From assembly GCF_002263515.1 (NCBI RefSeq), contig NZ_CP022752.1, positions 992,001 to 1,056,000 on the forward strand: 64,000 bases of DNA, read 5' to 3'. The stretch is from Actinopolyspora erythraea (lineage in GTDB: Bacteria > Actinomycetota > Actinomycetes > Mycobacteriales > Pseudonocardiaceae). This document shows, in pieces, positions 1-9,269 of this stretch. The stretch's first letter is position 1. The number at the start of each line of letters is the position of its first letter. Both the position numbers and the translations under genes were made by a program. The notes below the pieces were generated by a model, which saw only the letters and a program-made list of their open reading frames with translations, did not search any database and was not told the origin of the DNA.

Positions 1-991
1 GACCACGCTGCTGCGAATGGTCAACCGGATGATCGAACCCTCCTCGGGCGCCGTGCTGCTCGACGGCGGCGACGTTCGGGACTCGGAACCGGCTCGGCTT
101 CGTCGCGGCATCGGTTACGTCATCCAGCAGGCCGGGCTCTTCCCGCACCGGACGGTGCGGGACAACGTGGCCACCGTGCCGAGGTTGTTCGGCCACGGCA
201 GACGCGACGCGCGGCGCAGGGCCGAGGGGCTGCTGGAACGCGTCGGGTTGCCCCCCGAGGTCAGCAAGCGCTATCCCGCCCAGCTCTCCGGCGGCCAGCA
301 GCAGCGCGTCGGGGTCGCCCGCGCGCTGGCCGCCGACCCGCCCGTGCTGCTGATGGACGAGCCGTTCAGCGCCGTCGACCCCGTGGTCCGCGAGGGGCTG
401 CAGGACGAGCTGCTGCGGTTGCAGGGCGAGCTGGGCAAGACCGTCCTGTTCGTCACGCACGACATCGACGAGGCGGTCAAGCTCGGCGAGAACGTCGCGG
501 TGCTGCGGCAGGGGGGATACCTCGCCCAGTACGCGCCCCCCGAACAACTGCTCGCCGAGCCGGCCGACGACTTCGTGACCTCGTTCGTCGGCCGCGACCG
601 CGGCTACAGGCGACTGTCCTTCGTGGACTCGACAGGGCTCGGGGCCGGTTCGGTCGACACCGTCCGCATCGGTGACACCAGCGCGGACGTGCCCAGCCAG
701 GCCGGTTGGGTGCTGGTCCTCGACACCCACGACCGGCCGCGCGGCTGGCTCCCGCCCGAGGCCACCGTCCACGGTCAGCTCACCGAGGACCAGCTGATCG
801 CGGGCGGCTCGCTGCACACCGGGGGCGCGCCGCTGCGGGGTGCGTTGGACGCGGCGCTGTCCTCCCCCTCCGGACTGGGGGTCGTCGTGGACGAGGACGG
901 GGTGTACCTCGGTGTGATCACCGCCCGGCAGGTGCTGGAGGTCCTGGAGTCCGGGCGGCATCCGGCGATGGCCGAGGGTGCTTCGCGTTGA
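1..991 (+). CDS. Osmoprotectant ABC transporter ATPase, OpuCA/ProV type (5' partial)
   Basis: Cytoplasmic ATPase of a glycine betaine/choline/carnitine-type importer. The reading frame is open to the left edge, and the first visible residues (TTLLRMVNRM) are the end of the Walker A region, so the start lies outside the window. The Q-loop, the signature LSGGQQQRVGVARAL and Walker B LLMDEPFSAVDP are all present. The C-terminal ~90 residues look like a CBS domain (GLGVVVDEDGVYLGVITARQ), which in OpuA-like systems senses ionic strength. The stop overlaps the TTG start of the next permease, indicating an operon of ATPase, two permeases and a binding protein. The exact substrate cannot be read from sequence. 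Confidence 0.93.
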   Translation, partial: TTLLRMVNRMIEPSSGAVLLDGGDVRDSEPARLRRGIGYVIQQAGLFPHRTVRDNVATVPRLFGHGRRDARRRAEGLLERVGLPPEVSKRYPAQLSGGQQQRVGVARALAADPPVLLMDEPFSAVDPVVREGLQDELLRLQGELGKTVLFVTHDIDEAVKLGENVAVLRQGGYLAQYAPPEQLLAEPADDFVTSFVGRDRGYRRLSFVDSTGLGAGSVDTVRIGDTSADVPSQAGWVLVLDTHDRPRGWLPPEATVHGQLTEDQLIAGGSLHTGGAPLRGALDAALSSPSGLGVVVDEDGVYLGVITARQVLEVLESGRHPAMAEGASR

Positions 992-1662
992 TCGACGAAC
1001 TGGTCAGGTACCTCTCCAGTCCGTCCAACCGGGAGGTGCTGCTGGAACAGCTCGGCCAGCACGTCTACCTCGCGCTGGTGCCGCTGGTCGCCGGGGTGGC
1101 GCTGGCGCTGCCGCTGGGGCGGCTCGCCCAGCGGGTCCGCTGGCTGCGGGCAGCGCTGCTCGGCACCGCCGGAGTCGTCTACACCATCCCCTCGCTGGCG
1201 GTGTTCGTGCTGCTGCCCGGCATCATCGGCACCGGTTACACCTCCCCGGCCAACATCGTCATCGCGCTGACGCTCTACACGGCGGCGCTGCTGGTGCGCC
1301 CGGTGGTCGACGCGTTGGAATCGGTGCCCACGCACGTCACCGTCGCCGCCACGGCCATGGGCTACCGCTCGCACCGCCGGTTCCTCGCCGTGGAGCTGCC
1401 GCTGGCGGTGTCCGCGCTGACCTCGGCGGTGCGGGTCGCCTCCGTGAGCAACATCAGCCTCGTCAGCGTGGGTGCGCTGGTCGGCAGCGGCGGTCTGGGG
1501 CGGCTGTTCATGGTCGGTTTCGAGCGCCCGGATCTCGTGCAGATCCCGGTGGGGATCGTGCTCACGGTGCTGCTGGCCCTGCTGGTCGACCTGCTGCTGG
1601 TCGTGGGGTGGCGCTCGCTGACGCCCTGGGAACGCGCCGGTCGGGCGGTGATCGGTTCGTGA
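988..1662 (+). CDS. Osmoprotectant ABC transporter permease 1 (OpuCB-like)
   Basis: Integral membrane subunit of about 224 residues with five to six hydrophobic helices. It carries the ProW/OpuCB-type EAA loop (ATAMGYRSHRRFLAVELPLA) that docks onto the ATPase. The start is taken as TTG at 988, overlapping the upstream TGA; the protein then begins with IDELVRYLSS, which fits the family. The stop overlaps the GTG of the second permease. Two unequal permeases plus one lipoprotein is the OpuC/OpuB layout. Confidence 0.9.
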   Translation: MIDELVRYLSSPSNREVLLEQLGQHVYLALVPLVAGVALALPLGRLAQRVRWLRAALLGTAGVVYTIPSLAVFVLLPGIIGTGYTSPANIVIALTLYTAALLVRPVVDALESVPTHVTVAATAMGYRSHRRFLAVELPLAVSALTSAVRVASVSNISLVSVGALVGSGGLGRLFMVGFERPDLVQIPVGIVLTVLLALLVDLLLVVGWRSLTPWERAGRAVIGS

Positions 1663-2357
1663 TCAGCGAAATAGCCGCGTGGCTGCTCGACCCGGCCAAC
1701 TGGACCGGCGGTGAGGGCGTGCTGCGCCAGAGTTGGCTGCACCTGCTCTACTGCGTCTTCGCGGTCTGCGCCGCCGCCGTGCTCGCGGTCCCGCTCGGGC
1801 TCTACATCGGACACACCGGTCGTGGTTCGGTGCTCGTGGTGGGTTTCAGCAACGCCGTGCGCGCCCTGCCGACGCTGGGGCTGGTCACCGGCCTCGCGAT
1901 GCTGTACCAGGGAAGCGCCGCGCTGGCCGCTCTGGTGGTGCTGGCCTTCCCGGCCGTGCTGTCGGGCACCTACGCCGGGGTGAACGCGGTTCCCGCCGAC
2001 GCGGTGGACGCGGCCAGGGGCATGGGAATGAGCTCGGCGCAGCGGTTGTGGCAGGTCGAGCTCCCGAACGCGCTGCCCCTGCTGATGGGCGGAGTGCGCA
2101 ACGCGATGCTGCAGGTCATGGCCACCACCGCGATAGCGGCCTACGTCGGGCTCGGCGGTTTGGGGAAGTTGCTCATCGAAGGGCAGGCGATCAGGCACTA
2201 CGACCAGATGGCCTCGGCCGCGATCCTGATCGCGCTGCTGGCCGTGCTGGTCGACCTGGCGCTGGCCGGACTCACCCGGTCGCTCGTACCGCGCGGGGTG
2301 ATGCTCGTCGTCGCCGAGACCGGGGCAGGGCCCCGAGGCAGGAGGGAACAACGATGA
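1659..2357 (+). CDS. Osmoprotectant ABC transporter permease 2 (OpuCD-like)
   Basis: Second membrane subunit, about 232 residues, starting with GTG at 1659 inside the end of the preceding gene. The EAA-type motif AARGMGMSSAQRLWQVELPNA and the following GLGGLGKLL segment are typical of the ProW/OpuCB/OpuCD family. It should form the heterodimeric channel with the preceding permease. Its stop overlaps the ATG of the binding-protein gene (ATGA), so the four genes are probably translationally coupled. Confidence 0.9.
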   Translation: MISEIAAWLLDPANWTGGEGVLRQSWLHLLYCVFAVCAAAVLAVPLGLYIGHTGRGSVLVVGFSNAVRALPTLGLVTGLAMLYQGSAALAALVVLAFPAVLSGTYAGVNAVPADAVDAARGMGMSSAQRLWQVELPNALPLLMGGVRNAMLQVMATTAIAAYVGLGGLGKLLIEGQAIRHYDQMASAAILIALLAVLVDLALAGLTRSLVPRGVMLVVAETGAGPRGRREQR

Positions 2358-3235
2358 AGCGGCTCGTCGCACCGGTGGTCGCGCTGGTGGCGGCCATGGG
2401 ACTGCTGTCCGGATGCGCGGACCCCACCGAGTCGGGTGGGGACTCCGGAGGTCCGATCGTGGTCGGTTCGGCGAACTTCAGCGAGAGCCAGCTGCTGATG
2501 GAGATCTACGCCGAGGCGCTGCGCGGCACCGGTGCCGAGGTCACCACGAAGGGGCGGATCGGCGCCCGCGAGGTCTACGTCAACGCGGTGCGGGACGGCG
2601 AGGTCTCGGTGATCCCGGAGTACACCGGTAACCTGCTGCGCCACTTCGACGACGGCACCGAGGCCACCGGCTCCGAGCGGATCTACCGGGAGCTCCGGGA
2701 CGCGCTGCCGGAGGAGCTCCGCGTGCTGGACTACTCCTCGGCGGAGAACTCCGATGTGCTCACCGTGACGCGCGAGACCGCCGACAGCGGGCTGCGTTCC
2801 ATGGCGGACCTGGGGTCGCGGTGCGGTGACCTGGTGCTGGGAGCGCCGTCGGAGTGGGCGCCCCGCTGGAAGCAGCGCATCTCCGAGGTGTACGGCTGCG
2901 CCTTCGCCGACATCAGGAACCTGGAGGCGGGCAGCGTCCGGGTCAACGCACTCAACGACGGCCGCGTCCAGGTGGCGAACCTGTTCAGCACCACCGCCGC
3001 GATCGACCGGGACGACCTGGTGGCGCTGGAGGACCCGAAGAGCATGTTCCCGGCGCAGAACGTGCTGCCGCTGGTGCACCGGGGTTCGTTGAGCGAGGAG
3101 CGGGCCGAGGTGCTCAACAGGGTTTCCGAGCGGTTGACCACCGAGGACCTCACCCGCATGAACAAGAGGATGTCGGTGGACAAGGCCAATCCGAAGGATC
3201 TGGCCGAGGAGTTCGTGGCGGGGTTGGAGCTCTGA
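2354..3235 (+). CDS. Osmoprotectant-binding lipoprotein (OpuCC/OsmF-like)
   Basis: Extracytoplasmic substrate-binding protein of 293 residues. A lipoprotein signal is clear: MKRLVAPVVALVAAMGLLSGC, with lipid-modified Cys about residue 21. The mature start (IVVGSANFSESQLLMEIYAEAL) and VIPEYTGNLL are hallmarks of the OpuAC/ProX family that binds quaternary amines. The gene is coupled to the second permease and closes the operon. It is near the normal family length, with no sign of damage. Confidence 0.92.
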   Translation: MKRLVAPVVALVAAMGLLSGCADPTESGGDSGGPIVVGSANFSESQLLMEIYAEALRGTGAEVTTKGRIGAREVYVNAVRDGEVSVIPEYTGNLLRHFDDGTEATGSERIYRELRDALPEELRVLDYSSAENSDVLTVTRETADSGLRSMADLGSRCGDLVLGAPSEWAPRWKQRISEVYGCAFADIRNLEAGSVRVNALNDGRVQVANLFSTTAAIDRDDLVALEDPKSMFPAQNVLPLVHRGSLSEERAEVLNRVSERLTTEDLTRMNKRMSVDKANPKDLAEEFVAGLEL

Positions 3236-3556
3236 CCGGGCCGCGCCGCTCCGGTGGTCGGGGCGCTCGTCCGGTGGGACCTCGGGTGGTCTCCACCGAA
3301 CGGGTGCCCCGATCTCGCGCGGGCCTTCCGGTCGGTGTCACGACGTCGGTGGTGGTTCCGGGGTGTGGTGGCCGACGTAGTTCTGCGCGTCGCGCGATTT
3401 CGCATCGAGTGCACGCAACAGCCGTGTGGCCAAGACGCACGTGGACGCCGGAGTCGGGCTCTTCGCGTACTGTCTTTTCGGACGTCCGGGTGGGTCCGCT
3501 GTGGATATTCCGCGACCCCGGGCCCGCCGACGATCGAGTTCTGATACGGCTGTGTC
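3236..3556. other. Intergenic region ending in a duplicated leader
   Basis: 321 bp between the OpuC operon and the first small membrane protein. No credible gene is visible. Its last ~70 bases hold the first copy of the direct repeat listed at 3485-3515, which recurs in front of the second paralogue. Confidence 0.5.
3485..3515 (+). repeat. Direct repeat in leader, copy 1
   Basis: A 31-base string beginning TCCGGGTGGGTCCGCTGTGG is identical to 3998-4028. Both copies end 41-42 bases before the ATG of a small membrane protein gene. The repeat probably spread with the gene duplication and may carry its promoter (GGATATTCC), though I see no good -35 box. Confidence 0.75.
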
Positions 3557-3865
3557 ATGGACCCGCTCGAAGTCGTGGTGCTCGTGCTCCTGCTGTTCGG
3601 CAGCGTCTTAGTGGTGGTCGCCGGTCTGCTCGGTTGGGCGGGGTGGACCGCTGTTGGGTCCTGGGAACGCGGGACGCGGGCGAACCGTGACAGCGGTCGC
3701 AATCTGACTCTGCTGGGCACCATGCTCGGTGCCGGTGGTTCCGTTTCTGTGCTTTCGGTGAGCGGATCTGTGCTGTGGGGGATCGTCTCGCTGCTGTTTT
3801 CCGCCGTCGCTCTCGTGGCCGCGCTCGGTTATCTGGTCCTGGGGCTCCGAGGCCGCAGGCGGTAG
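3557..3865 (+). CDS. Small two-to-three-helix membrane protein, paralogue 1
   Basis: 102 residues, start ATG (MDPLEVVVLVLL). A first hydrophobic helix is followed by a short polar loop (WERGTRANRDSGRN) and two further hydrophobic segments, then a basic tail (GLRGRRR). The loop is shared with the next two genes (W.R.TRAN..GGRN, GRNQLLLG), so the three form a tandem family. I do not recognise the family or a function. The positive tail suggests a cytoplasmic C-terminus. Confidence 0.72.
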   Translation: MDPLEVVVLVLLLFGSVLVVVAGLLGWAGWTAVGSWERGTRANRDSGRNLTLLGTMLGAGGSVSVLSVSGSVLWGIVSLLFSAVALVAALGYLVLGLRGRRR

Positions 3866-3997
3866 GGTCCGCCGCCGCGACCCGGAGAACGGTATTCCTC
3901 GAAGCGTGCAGTGGGGTAGCGGACCGGTTCCAGACCGCTCCCGACCTCGGAGTGCTACGCGCACCGGAGGGCTGTACGGATGCGGAGCTTTCGGGTA

Positions 3998-4028
3998 TCC
4001 GGGTGGGTCCGCTGTGGATATTCCGCGA
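3998..4028 (+). repeat. Direct repeat in leader, copy 2
   Basis: Identical to 3485-3515 over 31 bases and placed the same short distance before the next paralogue, within the 204-bp gap 3866-4069. Confidence 0.75.
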
Positions 4029-4069
4029 AGCGGCGGACAGCGGGGCCCGTTGTTTGGTATCGCGGAGTC

Positions 4070-4411
4070 ATGGACTCCTTCGATGTCGTGTTCCTCGTGG
4101 GCGCGCCGCTCGTCGGCACGATGTTCGTCATCTACGGTGCACTCGGCTGGATGGGTAAGGTCTCGGCCAGTTCCTGGGCGCGTTGGACCCGGGCGAACCG
4201 GGAAGGTGGCCGGAACCAGCTGCTGCTCGGCCTGATCATCGGAATGAACGGTGTCGCGGCAGCCGTGCCCGGCACGGGATTCGGTCCGCTGAGCGCCCTG
4301 CTGACGGTGGCCATGGTCGGTTTCCTTGCCCTGTCGATACTGCACCGCCGGAAGTACGGCCCCCGGCCGCGGCCGGGAGAGAGGTACTCCTCGAAACGAT
4401 TGGCGGGATGA
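4070..4411 (+). CDS. Small membrane protein, paralogue 2
   Basis: 113 residues from ATG 4070. This start is preferred over upstream in-frame starts because it aligns with paralogue 1 (MDSFDVV against MDPLEVV) and sits after the duplicated leader. There are three hydrophobic segments, the loop WTRANREGGRNQLLLGL, and a longer basic C-terminus (HRRKYGPRPRPGERYSSKR). The stop overlaps the start of paralogue 3. Function unknown. Confidence 0.75.
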   Translation: MDSFDVVFLVGAPLVGTMFVIYGALGWMGKVSASSWARWTRANREGGRNQLLLGLIIGMNGVAAAVPGTGFGPLSALLTVAMVGFLALSILHRRKYGPRPRPGERYSSKRLAG

Positions 4412-4746
4412 TGGACTGGTTCTCGCTCGTTTCCCTGGCGGTCGGGTTGATCGGCAGTGCCGTGGCCGTGTTGTTCGGGATCCTGGGCTGGACCGGCAGG
4501 GTAGCGGTACGTCCCTGGGGGCGCGGCACACCCGCGAGTCGCGCGGCCGGGCGCAACCAGCTGCTGCTCGGGCTGATGATCGCGCTGAACGGTGTCAACC
4601 TGATGTTGCCCGGTCAGGGGTCGAAGGCGCTGGGCTTTCTCGCGGTCGCGGGCATCATCGGCTACTTCGCGCTGCTGATCCTGCACCGCCACCGGTACGG
4701 CTTACCCCCTCCGACGGGATTCCGGTTCGCCGAGGACGGGCGGTAG
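4408..4746 (+). CDS. Small membrane protein, paralogue 3
   Basis: 112 residues (MMDWFSLVSLAVGL). The ATG overlaps the upstream TGA, so it lacks its own leader and is translationally coupled to paralogue 2. It has the same architecture: helix, loop WGRGTPASRAAGRNQLLLG, two helices, then an HRHRYG tail close to the HRRKYG of paralogue 2. Paralogues 2 and 3 are closer to each other than to 1. Unknown function. Confidence 0.75.
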   Translation: MMDWFSLVSLAVGLIGSAVAVLFGILGWTGRVAVRPWGRGTPASRAAGRNQLLLGLMIALNGVNLMLPGQGSKALGFLAVAGIIGYFALLILHRHRYGLPPPTGFRFAEDGR

Positions 4747-4828
4747 TGCGCTGCCGAGTTCCGGAGCACTTCAGAATCGAAGATCGGTTGGTAGCTCCTC
4801 GGATCACCCTCGGGGCTCCCCTACCCGC

Positions 4829-5005
4829 GTGGCCGGACGCCCGCCCGTGCCCCGGAGTGCCTACGGACTACCGCCGAGCGGAGCCACGCTCGTCCGGCCG
4901 GACGGCTACATCGCCTGGCGCGGCGTCGGTCCGCCGGTTGGCATCGCGTACGAGCCGGATGACGCGCTGGCAACGCTGCTGGGGCACGGGTCGGTGCCCA
5001 CGTCT
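4829..5005 (+). pseudogene. Remnant C-terminus of a FAD-dependent aromatic monooxygenase
   Basis: One frame reads SAYGLPPSGATLVRPDGYIAW followed by R. The GA.LVRPDGY.AWR string is the usual C-terminal end of PheA/TfdB/RdmE-type flavin hydroxylases, and it is followed by a short DDALATLLG tail. The several hundred residues that should precede it, including the FAD-binding domain, are absent: the small membrane gene ends only 82 bases upstream. I read it as a gene fossil; no start or function is implied. Confidence 0.55.
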
Positions 5006-5036
5006 CGCGCCGGTCAGCCGAGCGGATGGCTGATCG

Positions 5037-5876
5037 TCAGTCGCGAGCTCTGCCTTCTCGGCCGCTTCGCCCGCCTATCCGGTTGGTCAGCTCGTCGGCG
5101 GTGGCGCGCACCAGCCGGGCCAGTTCCGGCCAGCTCTCCCCGCAGGGAGAACGGGATCGTCCGTTTCCCGCCGCGGTCGCCTCGACCGGCTCGCAGTGGT
5201 GCCGCATGGTGACGCTGATCGCGGCGGTGGGACGCCCGCCGTGGTCGAACGCCGCACAAGCCACCGAGGCGAACCCCTCGGTGATCTGACCGTCCTCCAC
5301 CGACCAGCCCGTCCGGTACTCCCGCGCGAGCAGTCGCCGCAGCTCGGGAAGATCACGCGGTCCCCGCTCCGTGCGCAGCACGAAACTGTCCGGCCGGGGG
5401 AACAGCGCCCGGACCTGGCTGCGCGGCAGGTGCGCCAGCATCGCCCTGCCGGAGGCGGTCAGCTGTGCGGGCAGCCGCACCCCCACGTCGGTGACCAGCG
5501 TCCGCGGTCGGGAGGGACGTTCCTTGATCAGGTAGAGCAGCTCGTTGCCGTGCAGCACCCCGAGGTGCGCGTTGTCACCCACCCGGTCGACCAGCTCGCG
5601 CAGCAACGGTCCGGCGAGCCGCTCCAGCGGTTCGTGCCGCAGGTACGCCGAGCCCAGCTCGAAGCTGGCCACGCCCAGCCCGTAGCGCCGCTCCTCCGGC
5701 AGGTGGGTCACGAAACCGGCCTCGGTCAGCTCCGCGAGCAGGTGGTACGTCGTGGAACGCGGCAGCTCCAGCTCCCGCGCGATCACCGCCGCCGACACCG
5801 GTCCGGGGCGCGCGGCCAGTACGCGCAACACCGCGAGCCCGCGTCGCAGCGCGGGCACGTCGCTGCTGGAGCCCAA
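5037..5876 (-). CDS. IclR-family regulator, probably of histidine utilisation
   Basis: About 279 residues. The start is taken as TTG at 5876 because GAGGGAGGGATC lies directly upstream; longer in-frame starts reach 6224 but would run through the hutH promoter region. The N-terminal winged helix (LPRSTTYHLLAELTEAGFV, about residues 40-60) is followed by the IclR effector-binding domain (GVRLPAQLTASGRAMLAHL; ITEGFASVACAAFDHGG). It is divergent from hutH, which is the usual position for a local hut regulator. The ligand is probably a pathway intermediate such as urocanate, by analogy only. Confidence 0.85.
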   Translation of the reverse strand: MGSSSDVPALRRGLAVLRVLAARPGPVSAAVIARELELPRSTTYHLLAELTEAGFVTHLPEERRYGLGVASFELGSAYLRHEPLERLAGPLLRELVDRVGDNAHLGVLHGNELLYLIKERPSRPRTLVTDVGVRLPAQLTASGRAMLAHLPRSQVRALFPRPDSFVLRTERGPRDLPELRRLLAREYRTGWSVEDGQITEGFASVACAAFDHGGRPTAAISVTMRHHCEPVEATAAGNGRSRSPCGESWPELARLVRATADELTNRIGGRSGREGRARD

Positions 5877-5953
5877 GATCCCTCCCTCGAAAGCGGCCGG
5901 TCCCCGCCCGGGCGAACGTGCTCGCCGACACATCCGGTTCACTCGGACGGAGA

Positions 5954-5971
5954 TGTCTGAAATCCCAGACA
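5954..5971. promoter_or_regulatory. Palindrome in the IclR/hutH divergent promoter region
   Basis: TGTCTG-6 bases-CAGACA lies between the divergent starts, 54 bases before the hutH ATG. It is the only obvious inverted repeat in the gap and so a candidate operator for the IclR protein. Binding is inferred from position. Confidence 0.4.
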
Positions 5972-6024
5972 CGAACACCGTATCCCGGCTTTCCGGCACG
6001 CTCCCACCGCGATGGGATGGACCC

Positions 6025-7617
6025 ATGCGGTACAACGTCGAGCATCCGGCCACCCAGCACCAGGTTTCGGGAACGACGGAGGTGAGCCCCGAACCGCTCA
6101 CCTTCGAACAGGTGGCCGCGGTGGCGCGGGGACGCGCGAGCGTGCGGCTCTCGGAGCGGGCCGAGCAGGGCATCGGCGACACCCGCAAGCACATCGACAC
6201 CCTCGCCGCCGCCGAACAACCCACCTACGGGGTGTCCACCGGCTTCGGTGCCCTCGCCATCCGCCACATCCCGCCGGAACGCCGGGCCGCGCTGCAGGCC
6301 TCCTTCGTGCGGTCCCACGCCGCCGGAGCGGGCGACCCGGTGGAGCCGGAGGTGGTGCGCGCGCTGATGCTGCTGCGGCTGCACACCGTGGCCACCGGGC
6401 GCACCGGCGTGCGCCCGGAGACCGCGCACGCGCTGGCCGCGCTGCTCAACTCCGGCATCGTCCCGGTGGTCCACGAGTACGGTTCGCTGGGCTGTTCCGG
6501 CGACCTCGCCCCGCTGGCCGCCGTCGCGCTGGCGCTGACCGGCGAGGGCGAGGTGTTCGACGCGGCGGGAGCGCGCAGGCCCGCCGCCGAGGCGCTGCCC
6601 GAGGCGGGCATCCGGCCGGTCACGCTGGCCGAGAAGGAAGGGCTCGCGCTGACCAACGGCACCGACGGCATGCTGGGGATGCTGGTGCTGGCGCTGCGCG
6701 ACCTGTCCGAACTGGTCGACGTCGCCGACGTCACAGCCGCGATGAGCGTCGAGGCCCTGCTGGGCACCGACCGCGCGTTCGCGGCCGACCTGCAGGCGCT
6801 GCGACCGCACCCGGGGCAGGCCCGCTCGGCCGCGCGGATGCGCGCCCTGCTCGCCGACTCGCCCGTGGTGGCCAGCCATCGGGGCCCGGACTGCACCCGG
6901 GTGCAGGACGCCTACTCGATGCGCTGCTCGCCCCAGGTGCACGGCTCCGCGCGCGACACGGTCGAGCACGCCGCCACCGTCGCCGGACGCGAGCTCGCCG
7001 CCGCGATCGACAACCCCGTGGTGCTCGGCGACGGGCGCGTGGAGTCCAACGGCAACTTCCACGGCGCGCCGCTGGCGCACGTGCTCGACTTCCTCGCGAT
7101 CCCGCTGGCCGACGTCGCGAGCATCGCCGAGCGCCGCACCGACCGGATGCTCGACGTCGCCCGCTCCCAGGGTCTGCCCGCCTTCCTGGCCGACGACCCC
7201 GGGGTGGACTCGGGCTACATGATCGCGCACTACACCCAGGCAGGGGTGGTCACCGACCTCAAGCGCTCGGCGAGCCCCGCCTCGGTCGACTCCATCCCGA
7301 CCAGCGCGATGCAGGAGGACCACGTGTCCATGGGCTGGTCGGCCGCCCGCAAGCTGCGCACCGCCGTGTCCGGGCTGCGCACGGTGCTGGCCGTCGAGCT
7401 GCTGACCGCCGCCCGCGCGCTCGACCTGCGTGCGCCGCTGGAGGCGGCCCCGGCCACCGGAGCCGTGCGTGACCTGCTGCGCACCCACGTGTCCGGTCCC
7501 GGACCGGACGAGCACGTCGCCCCCCAGATTCGGGCCGCCGAGCAACTGCTCGCTTCCGGTGAGGTTCACCGGGTGGCGGCCGAACACGTCGATCCCGTTC
7601 TCGGAGGTCACTCGTGA
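6025..7617 (+). CDS. hutH: Histidine ammonia-lyase
   Basis: Converts L-histidine to urocanate and ammonia, the first step of histidine breakdown. About 530 residues from ATG 6025, close to the family's ~510. A GTG at 6082 would give a more typical N-terminus, so the start is uncertain. The MIO cofactor loop reads [12 protein letters not shown] at residues 153-164, so the cyclising triad is Cys157-Ser158-Gly159 rather than the textbook Ala-Ser-Gly. TYGVSTGFG near the N-terminus and [14 protein letters not shown] are also family hallmarks. The stop overlaps the hutU GTG. Confidence 0.95.
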   Translation: MRYNVEHPATQHQVSGTTEVSPEPLTFEQVAAVARGRASVRLSERAEQGIGDTRKHIDTLAAAEQPTYGVSTGFGALAIRHIPPERRAALQASFVRSHAAGAGDPVEPEVVRALMLLRLHTVATGRTGVRPETAHALAALLNSGIVPVVHEYGSLGCSGDLAPLAAVALALTGEGEVFDAAGARRPAAEALPEAGIRPVTLAEKEGLALTNGTDGMLGMLVLALRDLSELVDVADVTAAMSVEALLGTDRAFAADLQALRPHPGQARSAARMRALLADSPVVASHRGPDCTRVQDAYSMRCSPQVHGSARDTVEHAATVAGRELAAAIDNPVVLGDGRVESNGNFHGAPLAHVLDFLAIPLADVASIAERRTDRMLDVARSQGLPAFLADDPGVDSGYMIAHYTQAGVVTDLKRSASPASVDSIPTSAMQEDHVSMGWSAARKLRTAVSGLRTVLAVELLTAARALDLRAPLEAAPATGAVRDLLRTHVSGPGPDEHVAPQIRAAEQLLASGEVHRVAAEHVDPVLGGHS

Positions 7618-9269
7618 CAACCGGAAGTCGCACCGTACGTGCCCAGCGCGGCACCGAGCTGACCGCGCGGAGCTGGAGTACCGAAGCACCACTGCGCATG
7701 CTGCGCAACAACCTGGACCCCGAGGTGGCCGAACGGCCGGAGGACCTGGTGGTCTACGGCGGTACCGGCAGGGCCGCTCGCGACTGGTCCAGTTACGACG
7801 CGATCGTGCGCGAGCTGACCGGACTGGCCGAGGACGAGACCCTGCTGGTGCAGTCCGGCAAACCCGTCGGTGTGGTGCGCACCCACGAGTGGGCCCCCCG
7901 GGTGCTGATCGCCAATGCCAACCTGGTGGGGGACTGGTCGAACTGGCCGGAGTTCCGCAGGCTCGACTCGCTGGGCCTGACCATGTACGGCCAGATGACC
8001 GCCGGCTCCTGGATCTACATCGGCACGCAGGGAATCCTGCAGGGGACCTACGAGACGTTCGGGGCGGTGGCCGCGAAGCGCTTCGGCGGGACCCTGGCCG
8101 GAACGCTCACCGTCACGGCCGGCCTCGGCGGCATGGGAGGCGCGCAGCCGCTGGCGGTGACCATGAACGAGGGGGTGGCCCTGGTCGTCGAGTGCGACGC
8201 CGACCGCGCGCACCGCAGGGTCCGGCACGGCTATCTCGACGAGGTGGCCGACGACCTGGACGACGCGCTCGAACGTGCCGAGTCGGCCCGGAAACGCCGC
8301 GACGCCCGTTCGGTGGGGGTGATCGGCAACGCGGCCGAGGTGCTGCCCGAGCTGCTGCGGCGCGGGGCCGAGGTGGACATCGTCACCGACCAGACCTCGG
8401 CGCACGATCCGCTGTCGTACCTGCCGGTCGGGGTGTCCACGGCGGAGTGGGCCGACTACGCCGCCCGAGCCCCGGAGGAGTTCACCGCCCGCGCCAGGGA
8501 GTCCATGGCCCGGCACGTCGAGGCGATGGTCGGTTTCCTCGACGCGGGCGCCGAGGTGTTCGACTACGGCAACTCGCTGCGCGGGGAGGCCCGGACCGCG
8601 GGCTGCGAACGCGCCTTCGACTACCCGGGTTTCGTGCCCGCCTACATCCGGCCCCAGTTCTGCGAGGGCAAGGGGCCGTTCCGGTGGGTGGCGCTGTCCG
8701 GGGATCCGGCCGACATCGCCGCCACCGACCGGGCGATCCTGGAGCTGTTCGGCGAGGACGAGCACCTCGCCCGCTGGATCAGGATGGCCGGTGAGCGGGT
8801 CTCGTTCCAGGGCCTGCCCGCCAGGATCTGCTGGCTCGGCTACGGCCAGCGGGAACTGGCGGGGGTGCGGTTCAACGAGATGGTGGCCTCCGGCGAGTTG
8901 CGGGCCCCCGTGGTGCTGGGCAGGGACCACCTGGACACCGGCTCGGTGGCCTCGCCCTACCGCGAGACCGAGGGGATGGCCGACGGTTCCGACGCCGTCG
9001 CGGACTGGCCGCTGCTCAACGCCCTGGTCAACACGGCTTCCGGGGCGACGTGGGTGTCGGTCCACAACGGCGGAGGGGTCGGCATCGGGAAGTCGCTGCA
9101 CGCGGGGCAGGTGATCGTCGCCGACGGCTCCGAGCTGGCCGAGCGCAAGCTGCGGCGCGTGTTGACCAACGACCCGGGCACCGGGGTGATGCGCCACGTC
9201 GACGCGGGCTACGAGCGGGCGCGGGAGGTGGCCGACCAGCGCGGGGTCCGTGTTCCGCGCCTCGGCTGA
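7614..9269 (+). CDS. hutU: Urocanate hydratase
   Basis: Adds water to urocanate to give 4-imidazolone-5-propionate, with tightly bound NAD+. It is 551 residues, the normal family length. The glycine-rich NAD segment GLGGMGGAQ (about residue 173), [10 protein letters not shown] (about residue 350) and [18 protein letters not shown] are strongly conserved urocanase blocks. The GTG start overlaps the hutH TGA and has GGAGGT about 6 bases upstream. Cytosolic; second gene of the hut operon. Confidence 0.96.
   Translation: MTTGSRTVRAQRGTELTARSWSTEAPLRMLRNNLDPEVAERPEDLVVYGGTGRAARDWSSYDAIVRELTGLAEDETLLVQSGKPVGVVRTHEWAPRVLIANANLVGDWSNWPEFRRLDSLGLTMYGQMTAGSWIYIGTQGILQGTYETFGAVAAKRFGGTLAGTLTVTAGLGGMGGAQPLAVTMNEGVALVVECDADRAHRRVRHGYLDEVADDLDDALERAESARKRRDARSVGVIGNAAEVLPELLRRGAEVDIVTDQTSAHDPLSYLPVGVSTAEWADYAARAPEEFTARARESMARHVEAMVGFLDAGAEVFDYGNSLRGEARTAGCERAFDYPGFVPAYIRPQFCEGKGPFRWVALSGDPADIAATDRAILELFGEDEHLARWIRMAGERVSFQGLPARICWLGYGQRELAGVRFNEMVASGELRAPVVLGRDHLDTGSVASPYRETEGMADGSDAVADWPLLNALVNTASGATWVSVHNGGGVGIGKSLHAGQVIVADGSELAERKLRRVLTNDPGTGVMRHVDAGYERAREVADQRGVRVPRLG

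Noticed and set aside
5575..7692. 705-codon frame antisense to hutH
   Set aside because: A typical GC-skewed antisense frame; composition is repetitive and hutH is unmistakable on the plus strand.
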